A stretch of DNA of 64,000 bases from Areca catechu (Eukaryota; Streptophyta; Magnoliopsida; Arecales; Arecaceae): contig CM038047.1 of NCBI GenBank assembly GCA_021397845.1, forward strand, positions 127,268,112 to 127,332,111, written 5' to 3'. Positions within the stretch are counted from its first letter, which is position 1, and each line of letters starts with the position of its first letter. Below the pieces are notes generated by a model that ran no database searches, was not told the DNA's origin, and saw nothing but the letters and a program-made list of their open reading frames with translations. Below, piece by piece: positions 44,065 through 55,116 of this stretch. A program made the position numbers and the translations under genes.

Positions 44065-46502
44065 TGAAAGGGATATGCCCTACAAGCCAATCTATGTTGT
44101 ATCTCCCAAACCATTGTAATTGACAATAATATAATAAAGGCATTATTTTTCATCATACGCTGTGTTTATTATTATATGATGAACCCCATAGATTAGGGCT
44201 ATGATTTTAGGGTTATGATGAGATCATACCAGTGAGACCTAAAGTCTTAAAACCTTAATCTAAAATATTCCTCGTCAAAAGAACCTTGAGTAGGGGATCA
44301 GGGTTTTTCCGGTAAGACTAGCACATCCTATGTATACTGAATAGGGTGACTGCTCTCATAGTCACTTGTGTATGATACTAATACTAGGATGTGGGTGCTC
44401 ATTAGAGAATGAGTTCACTGATATGATCCAACTTGAGAACATCTAATGGCGTCTTAGATACATGTCAATAGAAGGTTCTCATAGTGGGAGTGGTACAAGT
44501 AATCCTTTGACCTGAGACTGCCATAAGTACCTTATGTACATGAACCCATGCTTTGGCTCAATCCTAATCATGACACTGAGTCATGCACAGGATTGATACT
44601 GGGAATGGTGAATTGGATATGAAGGTAATGAGTAGGTCAACAAGGAATCGATCACTCTTAGTAAGAGGAGATTGCATCCAGCTAGTTATCAATCGGATGA
44701 TGATTCAGGGAATCTTTGATCAAAGTAATGATGTTAGAAATGATTTCTAATATCAAGATAATTGAATCATCAATATAAGATTGAGCTAGAAATGAATATA
44801 ATATTGAAGTTGACATATATCCATATCCATAATTATATTCTGGGTGCAGGCTGATCGAAGGATTTAATTGTACGGTAACTTTCTACTGAAGGGTATTTTT
44901 AGTATTTCACCAGAATTTCTATATCTTCCAGGTAGACATGACACGTTGCTAGATGTCAATCTTGTCTTGTGGGTTGATTAAACTGAATGATCACTTATTA
45001 GGAAGAGTCCTAATTGATCATAATCGGGTAAGCCCGGTTTGACCTAAATCGATTAAAAGGAGTTCTAATCAAATTAGGTCAACTTGTATTCGAACCCACT
45101 ACTGGCTAGATGTGGAACCCAATGGGTCACACACTTAAGAGAATTGATCAAGGGTTTAATTTTGTAATTAAACATTTTGCATGATGGCACTCTAGCAGGT
45201 GTTGCAAATCCAAGCTTCTATTCGAATTAGATTCGAATTAGGGTTCCGGATTGGTTCAATTTGGGTTCTAATTGGATCTAATTAGATCCTAATTGAGGTT
45301 ATAGGGATTATGGCTAACCCTATTGGCTAACCAAGTATCTAGGCTAGCCCCCCACATGCCCCTTAGCATTTTCATGCCAAAATGCCAAGAGTCCATGCGC
45401 TAATGGACTCTTGGTGCGCCATTTGGAAGAGTCCATGGCGCATGGACTCTTGGTGCGCTCCATAAAAAACTCTGATGTTTTTATATGGGGTGGCTTCTCT
45501 TATCTCCTTTAGCACCTCAAATGTGCCCCCTTGGACTGGAATCCAAGGGTTGATGCTTTTTGAGAAAGGCAGGAAGCATTCGTTGCTTCTCGGTTGAGCA
45601 AAATAACATCTCCTCGGAGATTTAAAGTCGCGACTCCTTTCTTTTAAAAAACATCGTGACTTTTCATTTAAGAAAAGCCGTGGGATTTATCTGGAAGGCC
45701 GTGAGAAGGAAGGATGGGGTGTGAGAAAATAAGAAAGGGCATGAGAAGTTTTTCACATAGAGTTGTGTAGGCGACTCTCTGAAATCTATTTAAGGGGTCA
45801 GGAAAAATCAGAACCGGGTAATCTGAAATTTTTCTTCTGCCTCTCCAAAAGACTCTTTCTCTCTTTTCTTGTTCTTGCACTATTTCCTTTATAGAGTACA
45901 CCTCTTTCGAAACTCTACTACTGAACAAGAACAAGAGCGAAAGTCTCCGACGGTAAAGGAAAGAAGGAGTTCTGATTTTTATTCTTTTTTTCTTACATTA
46001 AGACATTCTTGTCTTAGTTTCTCCTCCAATTTAAGACAAGCCTAAATCCCCTTAGGACAAGGTCTTATCTTCAAGACAAGAGTGTCTTAGAGGGTCAAGG
46101 TCTTAGTGGAAGGAGGAGAAGAGATAAAAGAAAGGAAGGCAACCTCTTGTGTGGAAGAATTCCATCCATAATCCGAAGAATTGAGTTCTAGGAAGAAGAA
46201 CTCAATAGGAGGAACCATTGGAAAAGAAGATAGTATTCTTGATCATTGCTCTGTGTGGATCACCATCGGAGGGCGGACTCCTGGATGCCTGGTGAACTCA
46301 AATAGCCTGTTCATCTTCAAGATTAAATCTTCATCAATTTGGAATTAGCGGTTACAGGTTAGTACTCTAATTTTAATTTGCATAAGAATGTTAGTCTTCA
46401 TACATTTTAGTCTTATTAAGGAGTTCCTGGTTTAGGGTTTTGGTACATATTAATTTCATTTTTTGAAATTACCCTTCCGCTGCGTTGCACCGGAACCCTA
46501 CA
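44065..46502 (+). repeat. A LTR3
   Basis: TGAAAGGGATATGCCC to AACCCTACA, 2438 bp, preceded by the tract GTGGGAGAT and followed by GCTTC and the rest of the B LTR. GATTGGCTT at 44039-44047 and AAGCCAATC at 44084-44092 form a perfect 9-bp inverted repeat across its left border. Twin hairpins lie near 45386-45453. Confidence 0.95.
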
Positions 46503-46931
46503 GCTTCCACTTGGACAAGATTCCAAGTCGACTAGGATGCTTGGATGCAATATTGCATGTGCTAAGGAGGAGAGGGCACAGAAAGGACAAAGAGTCCTTC
46601 TGCAATTGAAATTCTCTTGCTGACTTCATCTGGACTCCTCTTGGAACACATCCCCATGCATCCTAGGATAGATTGACCGATCAAAGTGTGTTTGAAATTG
46701 GCATGGAGTTTGGATAAAGAGCGCGCGTGCATGAAGAGTGGCAACTCTTCATGTGGCATACGGTTCTGAAGCAGAGTCCTTCTACTGTTAGGACTCTTCA
46801 TTTCTTTTATGCTTGGAGACTGAAATGATGCCTCCTGACATCCCAGAGACTGGTACTTGTTATGTGGGAAGTGAGAAATCATCCAAGAATGAGAAGGGAT
46901 GCAGATATGGGCCTTGGTGCATGAATCTACA

Positions 46932-46993
46932 TATCATATATGATTTTTCAAGCCAGATAACTTCTCTTTGGTCTTGAAAAATCATATATGATA
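46932..46993. other. Perfect 21-bp hairpin in B LTR
   Basis: 46932-46952 and 46973-46993 are exact reverse complements (21 bp, centred on ATCATATATGATTTTTCAAG) around a 20-base loop. It ends about 38 bp before the TATA box. The 3' LTR copy (about 54517-54578) has one changed base in the right arm. The E LTR has a shorter version at the same place. Confidence 0.95.
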
Positions 46994-47031
46994 AGTTGAT
47001 GGCTAGCCATATCACACACCCCTCTTAAAAC

Positions 47032-47039
47032 TATAAATA
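47032..47039 (+). promoter_or_regulatory. TATA box of B 5' LTR
   Basis: CTATAAATAGGGG, a classic plant TATA context, repeated at 54617-54624 in the 3' LTR. Confidence 0.8.
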
Positions 47040-47548
47040 GGGGCAGTGTTCTGAGAGTGTCTCTATCTCCCTCCCTCCTCCTTAAGACAAACCTTGTCTC
47101 CTTAAGGCAAGGTTGTTCTTACTAGGACAAGTCTTAAGTTTTAAAACATAGGCCTAGAGTGTCCAACAGGAAAGCTATCCCAAATCCCAGAGTGGATTTG
47201 GAGGGCATTTAGAGTGCCCTACAAGAGGGTATGGTGTCTTACAAAGGTGAAAGTCCAGAAGGCTGTCAAGAAGAGTCCTAGTCAAGCAAGCAACTGAAGT
47301 AGGAGTTCTTCCTTGGGTCAAGACCTGTGTGGATCACTATTGGAGGGCTTGCACTAGTGAGCCTAGTGGAAAGGAGTTGAAAATAGCATTCCAGGTATTC
47401 TTCATAAACCTTATTAGTGACTTATTAGTTATACATGTATGAGGGGATCGTGGGATTAGGGTTCTAGCTGATAAGGGTTTTTCTTTATATGCAAAATTTT
47501 GAAATCCAATGTTCATACATGCAAGATGACCCTTATAAAACCCATCAG

Positions 47549-47560
47549 TGGTATCAGAGC
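47549..47560 (+). other. B primer binding site
   Basis: TGGTATCAGAGC, one base after the LTR end, complementary to initiator Met-tRNA. Confidence 0.93.
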
Positions 47561-48177
47561 AAACCTTAATTCATTCAATTAGTTATCATTTATATGATCA
47601 AATGCTTATTAGATAGCTAGTTTGATCATAGGTTTTTGATGCATGCCATAAATTAGGGTTCAGTGGAATGCTATATGGTTATGTAAAATAATCATAATCT
47701 GATGTTTACCATTGGATTAGGGGCTGTTATACTTAAACACTAATCTATGTATGATAATTAATATTATCATGAAAAGAGCATATTATTGTTTATTATGTAT
47801 ATTGCTAATCGAATGCAACTTAGTAACATGTCTTGTCCTAGTAACTGCTTTGGATTGGGTTAGTCACCATGGCCATCTGGTCATAGGGGTTAAGTAGGGT
47901 TTAAAGGCCCTCTCTTCTAATTCAATGGGATCTCCTATGGTGTGTAGGGGTGCCGTTGTGGCCATAACCCATGAATAAGTGAGGTGAACAGAGTATTAGA
48001 TAATCATACTATGCATATGCTGGATTGATATGCTATTGTTATACTTGTTGTAATAAACATGATAACATGATTATTTAGGATGTCTATGAGACCATCAAGG
48101 CCCTCATAAAAAATATATATATATAGTCATAGTATTAACTTAATCATGATGCAAAATCGATTGGGGTTTGATCAGCC

Positions 48178-48326
48178 AGTTGGTATCTAGGCAAGTCGTT
48201 CTAGGAAGGTAAAGGGAATGAGATTTTTAATTGGTTCCATTGTCTGACCTGGCCAATTCAATTGGTGTCTAAGGAAAGTAACGGGGGGACCCCCTCACCC
48301 CTTCTACTTACCTGGCCAATTTGATC
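48178..48326 (+). other. Shared leader module, B copy
   Basis: AGTTGGTATCTAGGCAAG, GGGAAGGTAAAGGGAATG, TTGGTTCCATTGTCTGACC, TGGCCAATTCAATTGGTGTC, AACGGGGGGACC and TACCTGGCCAATTTGATC in order. Each half-unit can fold with TTGG against CCAA. Confidence 0.87.
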
Positions 48327-48414
48327 ATATCTAAACCTTAACTTGGGAATGCTAATTGATTAAGTATACTATAATTGGCCTTCCTTCATGCTAAGCCAAA
48401 TTAATATCAAAACT

Positions 48415-48728
48415 GTAGTAGGTTTATTGTGTAACACAAGGCCTACTCTAGGGTTTGATATAAAATTTATCTTGGTGCACTTAGTGCTTTATGGCATGGT
48501 TGGAAATTGTTGCTTTGTTGTGTAACATAAGGGCAACATTATTCCATCATGGTTATACAGAAATGAAGGGTCTGACTAAACTAAGACATTATAGTTTGTT
48601 GTGTAACACAAAACTATAAGTGTCTTAGAGATAGTTTATTTGTTGGGAATTGCATGGGTTGCAATTGGAAAGGAAGTCCTACCTTTGAACTCATGAGTGT
48701 TTGTTGTGTAACACAAGGCACTCATGAG
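48415..48728 (+). other. B leader: four constant-loop stem-loops
   Basis: Core TTTGTTGTGTAACACAAGG or a close variant in each; TTGTG and CACAA pair inside the core. Outer stems: 48415-48450 (AGTAGG/CCTACT), 48501-48545 (TGTTGC/GCAACA), 48581-48628 (CTAAGACA and TTATAGTTT with AAACTATAA and TGTCTTAG, 17 bp with one bulged base) and 48690-48728 (CTCATGAGTG/CACTCATGAG, 10 bp perfect). Confidence 0.92.
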
Positions 48729-48911
48729 GAATTGGGATCTCAATCCCACTAAGAAAACCAGTAAGGTTTTTCACTTACCATAGATTGAGGGTTTTGGTAT
48801 TCGAATAAAATAGTGGGAGATGTAATTAGATATAAAGTCCTTATCTAGTTATGAATGTCATTTTAAGTGGTATGCTTATATTATTCTTTTATTAAATGTA
48901 GGGTATATATT

Positions 48912-49720
48912 ATGGCTTCAAATTTGTCACTACGGGGCATCTTAGATGCCAACAAGTTAACTAGTCCCAATTATGTGGACTGGTTAAGGAACTTGAGAAT
49001 AGTTTTGACTCAGGAAAAAATTTCTTATATTCTGGATTCTTCGGATCCTAAATTGATCGAAGAAGATGCTTCCGAGGAAATTACTACACACAAAATGAAG
49101 CAAAATGATAGTACAACTGTCAGGTGCATCATGTTAGCCTCGATGAGTAATGAGCTTCATAGGCAATATGAAAAAATGGAACTTCAGTCCATATTACTCA
49201 ACTTAAAGGAGCTATATGGAGAGCAAAGTAGGGCTGCTCGATACAAGATATCGAAGCAGTTATTCCATGCATGAATGAGTGAGAGTTCATCTGTACAAAC
49301 CCATGTGTTAAAAATGATGGACTTAATCACCCGATTAGGTCAATTAGGGTTTGTGATGGATGGTGAACTCAATCAGGATTTAATCCTGCAATCACTCCCA
49401 GATTTCTTCTTTCTGTTTATTCTTAATTATCATATGAACAAACTGAATATATCATTGCCTGAACTGTTGAGTATGTTGAAGATAGTAGAGAGCCATTCAA
49501 AAGGTGATAAGGCTCATCTTCTTCTCATTGATGGAAAGAAGAAACAGGCAAATAAAAAGGGTTTGAAAAAAAGTTCAACCCTAAAAGGAGCATCAAAAAG
49601 AAGAAGAAAACCAAGAAGGTGGTTAATGATGGAGCCTATTTCCACTATGGCAAGCAAGGGCAATGGAAAAAGAATTGCAAGACATATTTTGCAAGTGTAA
49701 AGCCGGATGCAAGTGGAGCA
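48912..49720 (+). pseudogene. B gag
   Basis: Start MASNLSLRGILDANKLTSPN at 48912, chosen by match to A2 and E. NYVDWLRNLRIVLTQEK, CIMLASMSNELHRQYEKM and SRAARYKISKQLFHA follow, then an in-frame TGA at 49272-49274; the same frame continues with MSESSSVQTHVLKMMDLITR to about 49590. A frameshift there, inside the Lys-rich stretch, puts the zinc-knuckle text in another frame: AYFHYGKQGQWKKNCK, in which two Cys and the His have been replaced, so the knuckle is dead. Confidence 0.92.
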
Positions 49721-51150
49721 TCTAAAGGTTTGTACATGATACAAACTAATTTATCATTAAGTGCTTCCATTTCTAATTCATGGGTATTGGATACCGCATA
49801 TGGGTCTCATATCTGAAATCTTTACAGGGACTCCACAGAATTAGAAGTCTAAAAAAAGGTGACTTCAAGTTATATGGCACAAATGGAGAAGCCATGTGTG
49901 CTGAAGCTGTGGGCACCTATCTTCTGTTATTACCTTCGGGTAATATCTTAAAGTTGAAAGAATGTTACTATGTCCCAAATATTGTAAGAAACATTATATC
50001 AATACCCTTGTTATTACAACAAGGATTTGAGATAAATGTAAAGAGTAGTGGCTGCTCTATTATTCAATGCAATAAAATATTCAGACATGATTATTTTATA
50101 AATGGTCTTCTGACTTTAGAAATCAATGATGAATACTATTTGTTGATGACAAGAAGAGAAAAAGATAATGTCAATGTCACTTTTCTTTGGCATAGCTGAT
50201 TAGGTCATATAAGTGAGTCAAGGATAAACAAGTTAGTCAAAAATAATTACTTTGACCCTTATGATTTTCAATCATTAGGAACTTGTGAGTCTTGCCTCAA
50301 AGGAAAAATGACCAAGTCTCTATTCATTGGACATGGGGACAGGGCAACTGAGTTATCAGGTCTTTTGCACACTAATGTGTATGGACCTATGACAACTCAA
50401 GCCAGAGGTGGATATTCTTACTTCATCACTTTATGATGACTTATCTAGGTTTGGTCATGTGTATCTAATGAAACACAAGTATGAAGCCTTTGATAAGTTT
50501 GAAGAATATCAAAGTATGGTTGAAAATCAAACTGGACATAGTATTAAAACTCTTTGTTCTTATCGAGGAGGTGAATACTTGTCTGGTGAATTTTTAAACC
50601 ATCTTAAGGACAAGGGCATAATCTTTGAGTGGACCCCTCCTTATACATCCCAATTAAATGGTATGGTAGAAAGGAGAAATTGCACCTTGTTTAGACAGGT
50701 GAGGTCCATGATGAGCTTCATAGATCTTCCTATTTCCTTCTAGGGATGTGCCTTGGAGACTGCTATCTATATTTTGAATAGGGTACCATCTAAGTCAGTG
50801 ATTAGCACTCCATATGAATTATGGAATGGCAAAAGACTAAATCTTAAGTACTTAAAGATTTGGGGTTGCTATGCTTATGTCATGAATAATTTTGGATATA
50901 AGTTAAGCACTAGGGCTAACAAATGTAGGTTCATTAGTTATCCTAAAGAGGGTGTTGGATACCTCTTTTATAATACTACTAAAAAAAAGGTATTTGTTAG
51001 TAAACATGCTACATTCTTGGAGCAAGAATTCATCCAAGAAAGAAGTTATGAATCTACACTAGAATTAAGTGAAGAACAGAACCAACAACCTGATGAGTCT
51101 TCAAGTGAAATTCCTCAACTAGAAGTTCTTGTAGACCAAGAACAACCATA
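49721..51150 (+). pseudogene. B protease and integrase, catalytic residues lost
   Basis: Protease WVLDTAYGSHI followed at once by a stop. GAG-pre-integrase ends with a Trp-His-Ser-stop and continues LGHISESRINKLV and CESCLKGKMTKS. Integrase reads HTNVYGPMTTQ, where the first catalytic Asp is Asn, and LCSYRGGEYLSGEF, where the second is Tyr; the Glu in NGMVERRN remains. A frameshift lies near 50434 and a TAG in ISF-GCALE near 50744. The tail KYLKIWGCYAYVMNNFGYKL is readable. Several independent lesions show long decay. Confidence 0.92.
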
Positions 51151-52742
51151 ATACACACCTCCTCTTCGAAGGTCAAAAAGGGTGCGGGGAGCACCTCTTA
51201 GATATGGTTTTGTCATCGGGGATGACAATGAAGCCAGTATCATTCAGGATGATGATCTCGTGACCTATTCAGAAGCTGTCGAGAGAAAAGACTCTGACAA
51301 ATGGCTAAGCGCCATGAAGTCTGAAATGGAATCCATGTATTCTAATCAGGTTTGGACCTTGGTAGATCCACATGAAGGAATTAACCAAATAGGATGTAAA
51401 TGGGTCTTCAAGAAGAAGATAAGAGTAGATGGTCAAGTAGAAACCAACAATGCCAGGCTGGTAGCAAAAGATTTTAGACAAAAATATGGCATTGACCATG
51501 ATGAAACCTTTTCACCAGTAGCCATGCTCAAGTCCATTTGGATAATGCTTGCCATAGCAGCATACCATGAAATTTGGCAGATGGATGTCAAGACTGCTTT
51601 CCTTAATGGAAATATTGAGGAAGAAGTCTATATGACATATCCAAAGGGTTTTGTTTCAAGTAGGAGACCAAACCAAGTATGCAAGCTAAAGAAGTCCATT
51701 TATGGACTAAAACAAGCATTGAGAAGTTGGAACATCCGCTTTGATGAAGCAATCAAGGAATTTGGTTTTGTCAAGAATGTGGATGAACCATGTATATATA
51801 AGAAGACAAGTGGGAGTACACTTGTTTTCTTGGTTTTGTATGTTCGTGACATATTAACCATTGGGACTGATATCCCAATGTTTCAATCAGTTAAAACTTG
51901 GCTATCATCAAATTTTTTCATGAAGGACTTGGGAGAAGCATCATATATACTAGGTATAAGGATCTATAGAGATAGATCTAAAAGGATGATAGGCTTATCC
52001 TAATCTAGGTACATTGACTTAGTGTTGAAGAGATTCAATATGGATGGAAGTAAAAGGGGCTACTTACCTATGAGTCAAGGCATACATCTCTCTAAGAAAG
52101 TGTCTCCTAAGACATCAGAAGAAAGAGAAAGAATGGCTATGATTCCTTATGCTTCGGCTATAGGATCAATAATGTATGTTATGCTATGTACTAGGCCTGA
52201 TGTAGCTTTGCCTTAGGCATAGTAAGAAGGTTCCAAGCAGATCCAGGTGAGGATCATTGGAAATCTGTGAAAAATATTCTTAAGCACCTTATAAGGACTA
52301 AAGATATTTTTCTTATTTATGGAGGATCAGAGTTTAAACTAGAAGGGTACACGGATTCTAGTTTTTAATCAGATCCAGATGATAGCAAATCCATATTAGG
52401 ATTTGTCTTCACCCTATATGGTGGTGCAGTAAGTTGGAAGAGTACAAAGCAGCCAACCGTAGCTGACTCAATCACCGAGACAGAATACATAGCTGCAAGT
52501 AAAGCCATGAAGGAAGATATCTGGATGAAGAAATTCATCACGAAATTTGGCATGGTTCTTAAAATACAATAGTCAGTACGTATATATTATGATAACACTA
52601 GAGCTGTTTCACAAGCACAGGAACCAAGGACTTATCATAAGTCTAAGCACATCCTAAGATGTTTCACTAAAGCACTTCTTCAGTAACAATTTGATCGCCA
52701 CTTGATTGTATGGGCATAAAGTACAAGGGCGATTGGCTTTAG
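51151..52742 (+). pseudogene. B reverse transcriptase and RNase H, YVDD changed to YVRD
   Basis: Open from 51182 to 52003: GAPLRYGFVIGDDNEAS, NQIGCKWVFKKKIRVDG, MDVKTAFLNGNIEEEVYM and CKLKKSIYGLKQALRSWN, then the catalytic box reads LVLYVRDILTIG (51839-51850), an Arg in place of an essential Asp. A TAA at 52001-52003 follows IGLS, with a frameshift at about 52208. RNase H reads WKSTKQPTVADSITETEYIA with stops, and about 85 bp are missing near 52667 between HKSKHILRCF and TKALLQ. Pol ends at 52742 with the conserved Trp-Leu-stop bases but in a shifted frame. Confidence 0.92.
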
Positions 52743-52784
52743 TGCAAGTGGAAGATTGAAAGGAAAGTGCCCTAAAAGCCAATC
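52731..52784 (+). other. B: inverted repeat around polypurine tract and 3' LTR start
   Basis: GATTGGCTTT (52731-52740) and AAAGCCAATC (52775-52784) form a 10-bp perfect inverted repeat with the tract GTGGAAGAT and LTR start TGAAAGG between them. Confidence 0.88.
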
Positions 52785-55116
52785 ATATATAAGGGCATTT
52801 TTGTAATCTTCAAACTCCTGTATGATATTTAATATATTAATAAAGGCATATAGTTTCATCATATTGCTGTGTCTTACTTAAAGATTATGATGAACCCCAT
52901 AGGTTAGGGTAAATGGAATTAGAATTATGATGGAAATCATAATAGTGAGATCTAAGTTCCTATAAATCCTAATTTAAAATGCTCCTAGTCGATGGACCAT
53001 CGATTCGGGAATCGATAAGTTCTGAAAGACTAGCTTATCCTATGTATGCTCTATAAAGAGGGTGGTTGGTCTCATAGCCACTTGTGTAGAGACACTAATA
53101 AAAGGATAAGGGCGCTTATTAGGGTATGAGTTCACTTAACTGATCCACACCGGGACTATCTAATGGAAGTCTTACTACTTGTCAAAAGATAGACTCAAAG
53201 TAGGAGTTGTGCATATAATCTTTAGACCTGATGTCACCATAGATTCTTTTGCATACTATGCCATATTTTGGTTCATACTCACTCATGACATTAAGTCATG
53301 TATGGAGTGTTCTCGGATATGGGGGAAGGTGTATGAAGGATATGAGTGCACCAACAAGGAATCGATCATTCCTAGTAAGAGGAATTGTTATCCCAAGTGA
53401 TCTCTTTGATTGATGACTCAAGAAGTTTTTGATCAAAGTAGGACGAGATTAGAAGTGGTTTCTAATCAATCATCAACTAAGTCTTCATTATCGAATAGAG
53501 ATTCGAAATGACTAAGTGCTAGGGTTTGACATTTATCCATACCCTTCACTTAATCAGGATAATGGGAGATCGAAAGATTGAATTACATGGTAACTTTACA
53601 CTGAATGAAATTTTAGTACTTTCCACCAAATTCTTCAGCTTCCAGATAGGAATGATATGTTGCTAGATGTCAATCATGTCTTGTAGGTATTCATGAACCA
53701 ATTGGATTGGATCATGAGTCAATTCGATGGATAGATCGAATTGGCAATTCAGGTCAGCTCAATTTGACCTAATTAGGTCAATCGGGTTCGATTGGTTCGA
53801 ATCGACTTGAATCTAGACGTACTGCTAGCTAGATGTGAAATCCAAAAGGTCACACACATTAGGGAGTTGACGAAGGAAGTCATTCATAATTTAATTAGGG
53901 TCATGGGATCCTAATTATTTAGCTAGATTGCACACTAGCATATGTATGCTAACCTAATTCCTAACCCAAGTCAATTTGGGTCTAGTTGCTTGCTAATTGA
54001 TTAATCAATTTAAAAGAAACTTAAATTAGGACATGTCTTAATTGAGGCAGCCTATGTCATATTTAATCTGACTAATTTTGGACATCTAGTGCCACTTGGA
54101 TAAGAGTCCAAGTCGGCTAGGATGCTTGGGCACAATATTGTGCGCGCCAAGGAGGAGAGGGCGTAGAAAGGACCAAGAGTCCTTCTGTAGATGAAATATT
54201 CTTGCTGATTTTATCTAGACTCCTCTTGGCACACATCCGCATGCCTCTTAAGATAGATTGACTGGTCAAAGTGTGTTTGAAATTGGCATGGAGTTTGGAT
54301 AAAGAGCGCGTGTGCATGAAGAGTCGCAACTCTTCATGTGGCACGCGGTTCTGAAGCAGAGTCCTTTTACTATCAGGACTCTTCATTTCTCCAATGCTTG
54401 GGAACTGAAATGATGCCTCTTGGCTTCCTAGAGACAGATACTTGCCATGGGGCAAGTGAGAAATCATCCAAGAATGAGAAGGGATGCAGATATGGGCCTT
54501 GGTGCATGAATCTACTTATCATATATGATTTTTCAAGCCAGATAACTTCTCTTTGGTCTTGAAAAATCATATCTGAAAAGTTGATAGCTAGCCATATCAC
54601 ACGTCCCTCTTAAAACTATAAATAGGGGCGGTGTTTTGAGTTTCAATATTAGATTTCCATCAGAGTTATTCTGAATATCTCTATCTCCCTCCCTCCTCCT
54701 TAAGACAAGGTTGTTCTTACAAGGACAAGTCTTAAGTTTTAAGACATAAGCCTGGAGTGTCCTACAGGAGGGCTATCCCAAATCCAAGAGTGGTTTTGGA
54801 GAGTATTCAGAGTGCCCTACAAGAGGGTAGGGTGTCCTATAAAGGTGAAAGTTCAAAAGGCTGTTAAGAAGAGTCCCGTCAAGCAAGCAACTGAAGTAGG
54901 AGTTCTTTCTTGGGTCAATTCCTATGTGGATCACCATTGGAGGGCTTGCACTTGTGAGCCTAGTGGAAAAGAGTGAAAAATAGCATTCCAGGTATTCTTT
55001 ATAAACCTTATTAATGACATATTAGTTGTACATGAATGAGGGGATCTTGGGATTAGGGTTTCTAGCCGATAAGGGTTTTATTGTATATGCAAAATTTTGA
55101 AATCCAATGTTCATAC
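52757..55116 (+). repeat. B 3' LTR, truncated by element D
   Basis: TGAAAGGAAAGTGCC to ATGTTCATAC. Follows the 5' LTR to within about 30 bp of its end; the missing end should lie on the far side of D. TATA box at 54617-54624; hairpin at about 54517-54578. It serves as the uninterrupted reference that proves the A array sits inside the 5' LTR. Confidence 0.94.

Larger units (their letters stand above)
29020..46502 (+). mobile_element. Copia family A tandem array: three LTRs sharing two interiors
   Basis: Order: LTR1 29020-31453, interior 1 31454-36544, LTR2 36545-38982, interior 2 38983-44064, LTR3 44065-46502. The middle LTR serves as 3' LTR of the first copy and 5' LTR of the second, with no target duplication on either side of it. 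Outer flanks are GGTGC (29015-29019) and GCTTC (46503-46507), 3 of 5 equal, in keeping with a decayed duplication, and the outer DNA on both sides is one continuous B LTR. Such arrays arise by unequal recombination between LTRs. The two interiors are very similar but have different lesions. Confidence 0.95.
46503..47547 (+). repeat. B 5' LTR, second part
   Basis: Continues the LTR interrupted at 29019, in parallel with 54097-55116, and ends ACCCATCA at 47547 directly before the B primer site. Contains a long hairpin (46932-46993) and the TATA box TATAAATA (47032-47039). Confidence 0.93.
47561..48911 (+). other. B untranslated leader
   Basis: About 1.35 kb with no coding frame. It carries the shared module (48178-48326) and four stem-loops (48415-48728) and ends with AAAATAGTGGGAGATG-type text like A. 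A TA-repeat, TATATATATA, lies at about 48112-48125. Confidence 0.85.
27681..55116 (+). mobile_element. Copia element B (BARE1/Angela-like), plus strand, twice interrupted
   Basis: 5' LTR 27681-29019 plus 46503-47547, internal 47548-52756, 3' LTR 52757-55116 with its last 30 bp or so expected beyond the window. The 5' LTR is split by the A array and the 3' LTR by element D. Without inserts each LTR is about 2.38 kb. It lies in the G2 gag; the left flank GGTAT (27676-27680) should reappear on the far side of D. Gag, protease, integrase and RT are all inactivated. Confidence 0.93.

Noticed and set aside
29020..46502. Two separate A insertions side by side
   Set aside because: The middle LTR is shared, has no target duplications, and the outer DNA is one B LTR; unequal recombination explains it better.
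48415..48728. Regularly spaced repeats resembling a CRISPR array
   Set aside because: The repeats are stem-loop cores in a retrotransposon leader of a plant genome, with unequal spacing and paired flanks; no cas genes.
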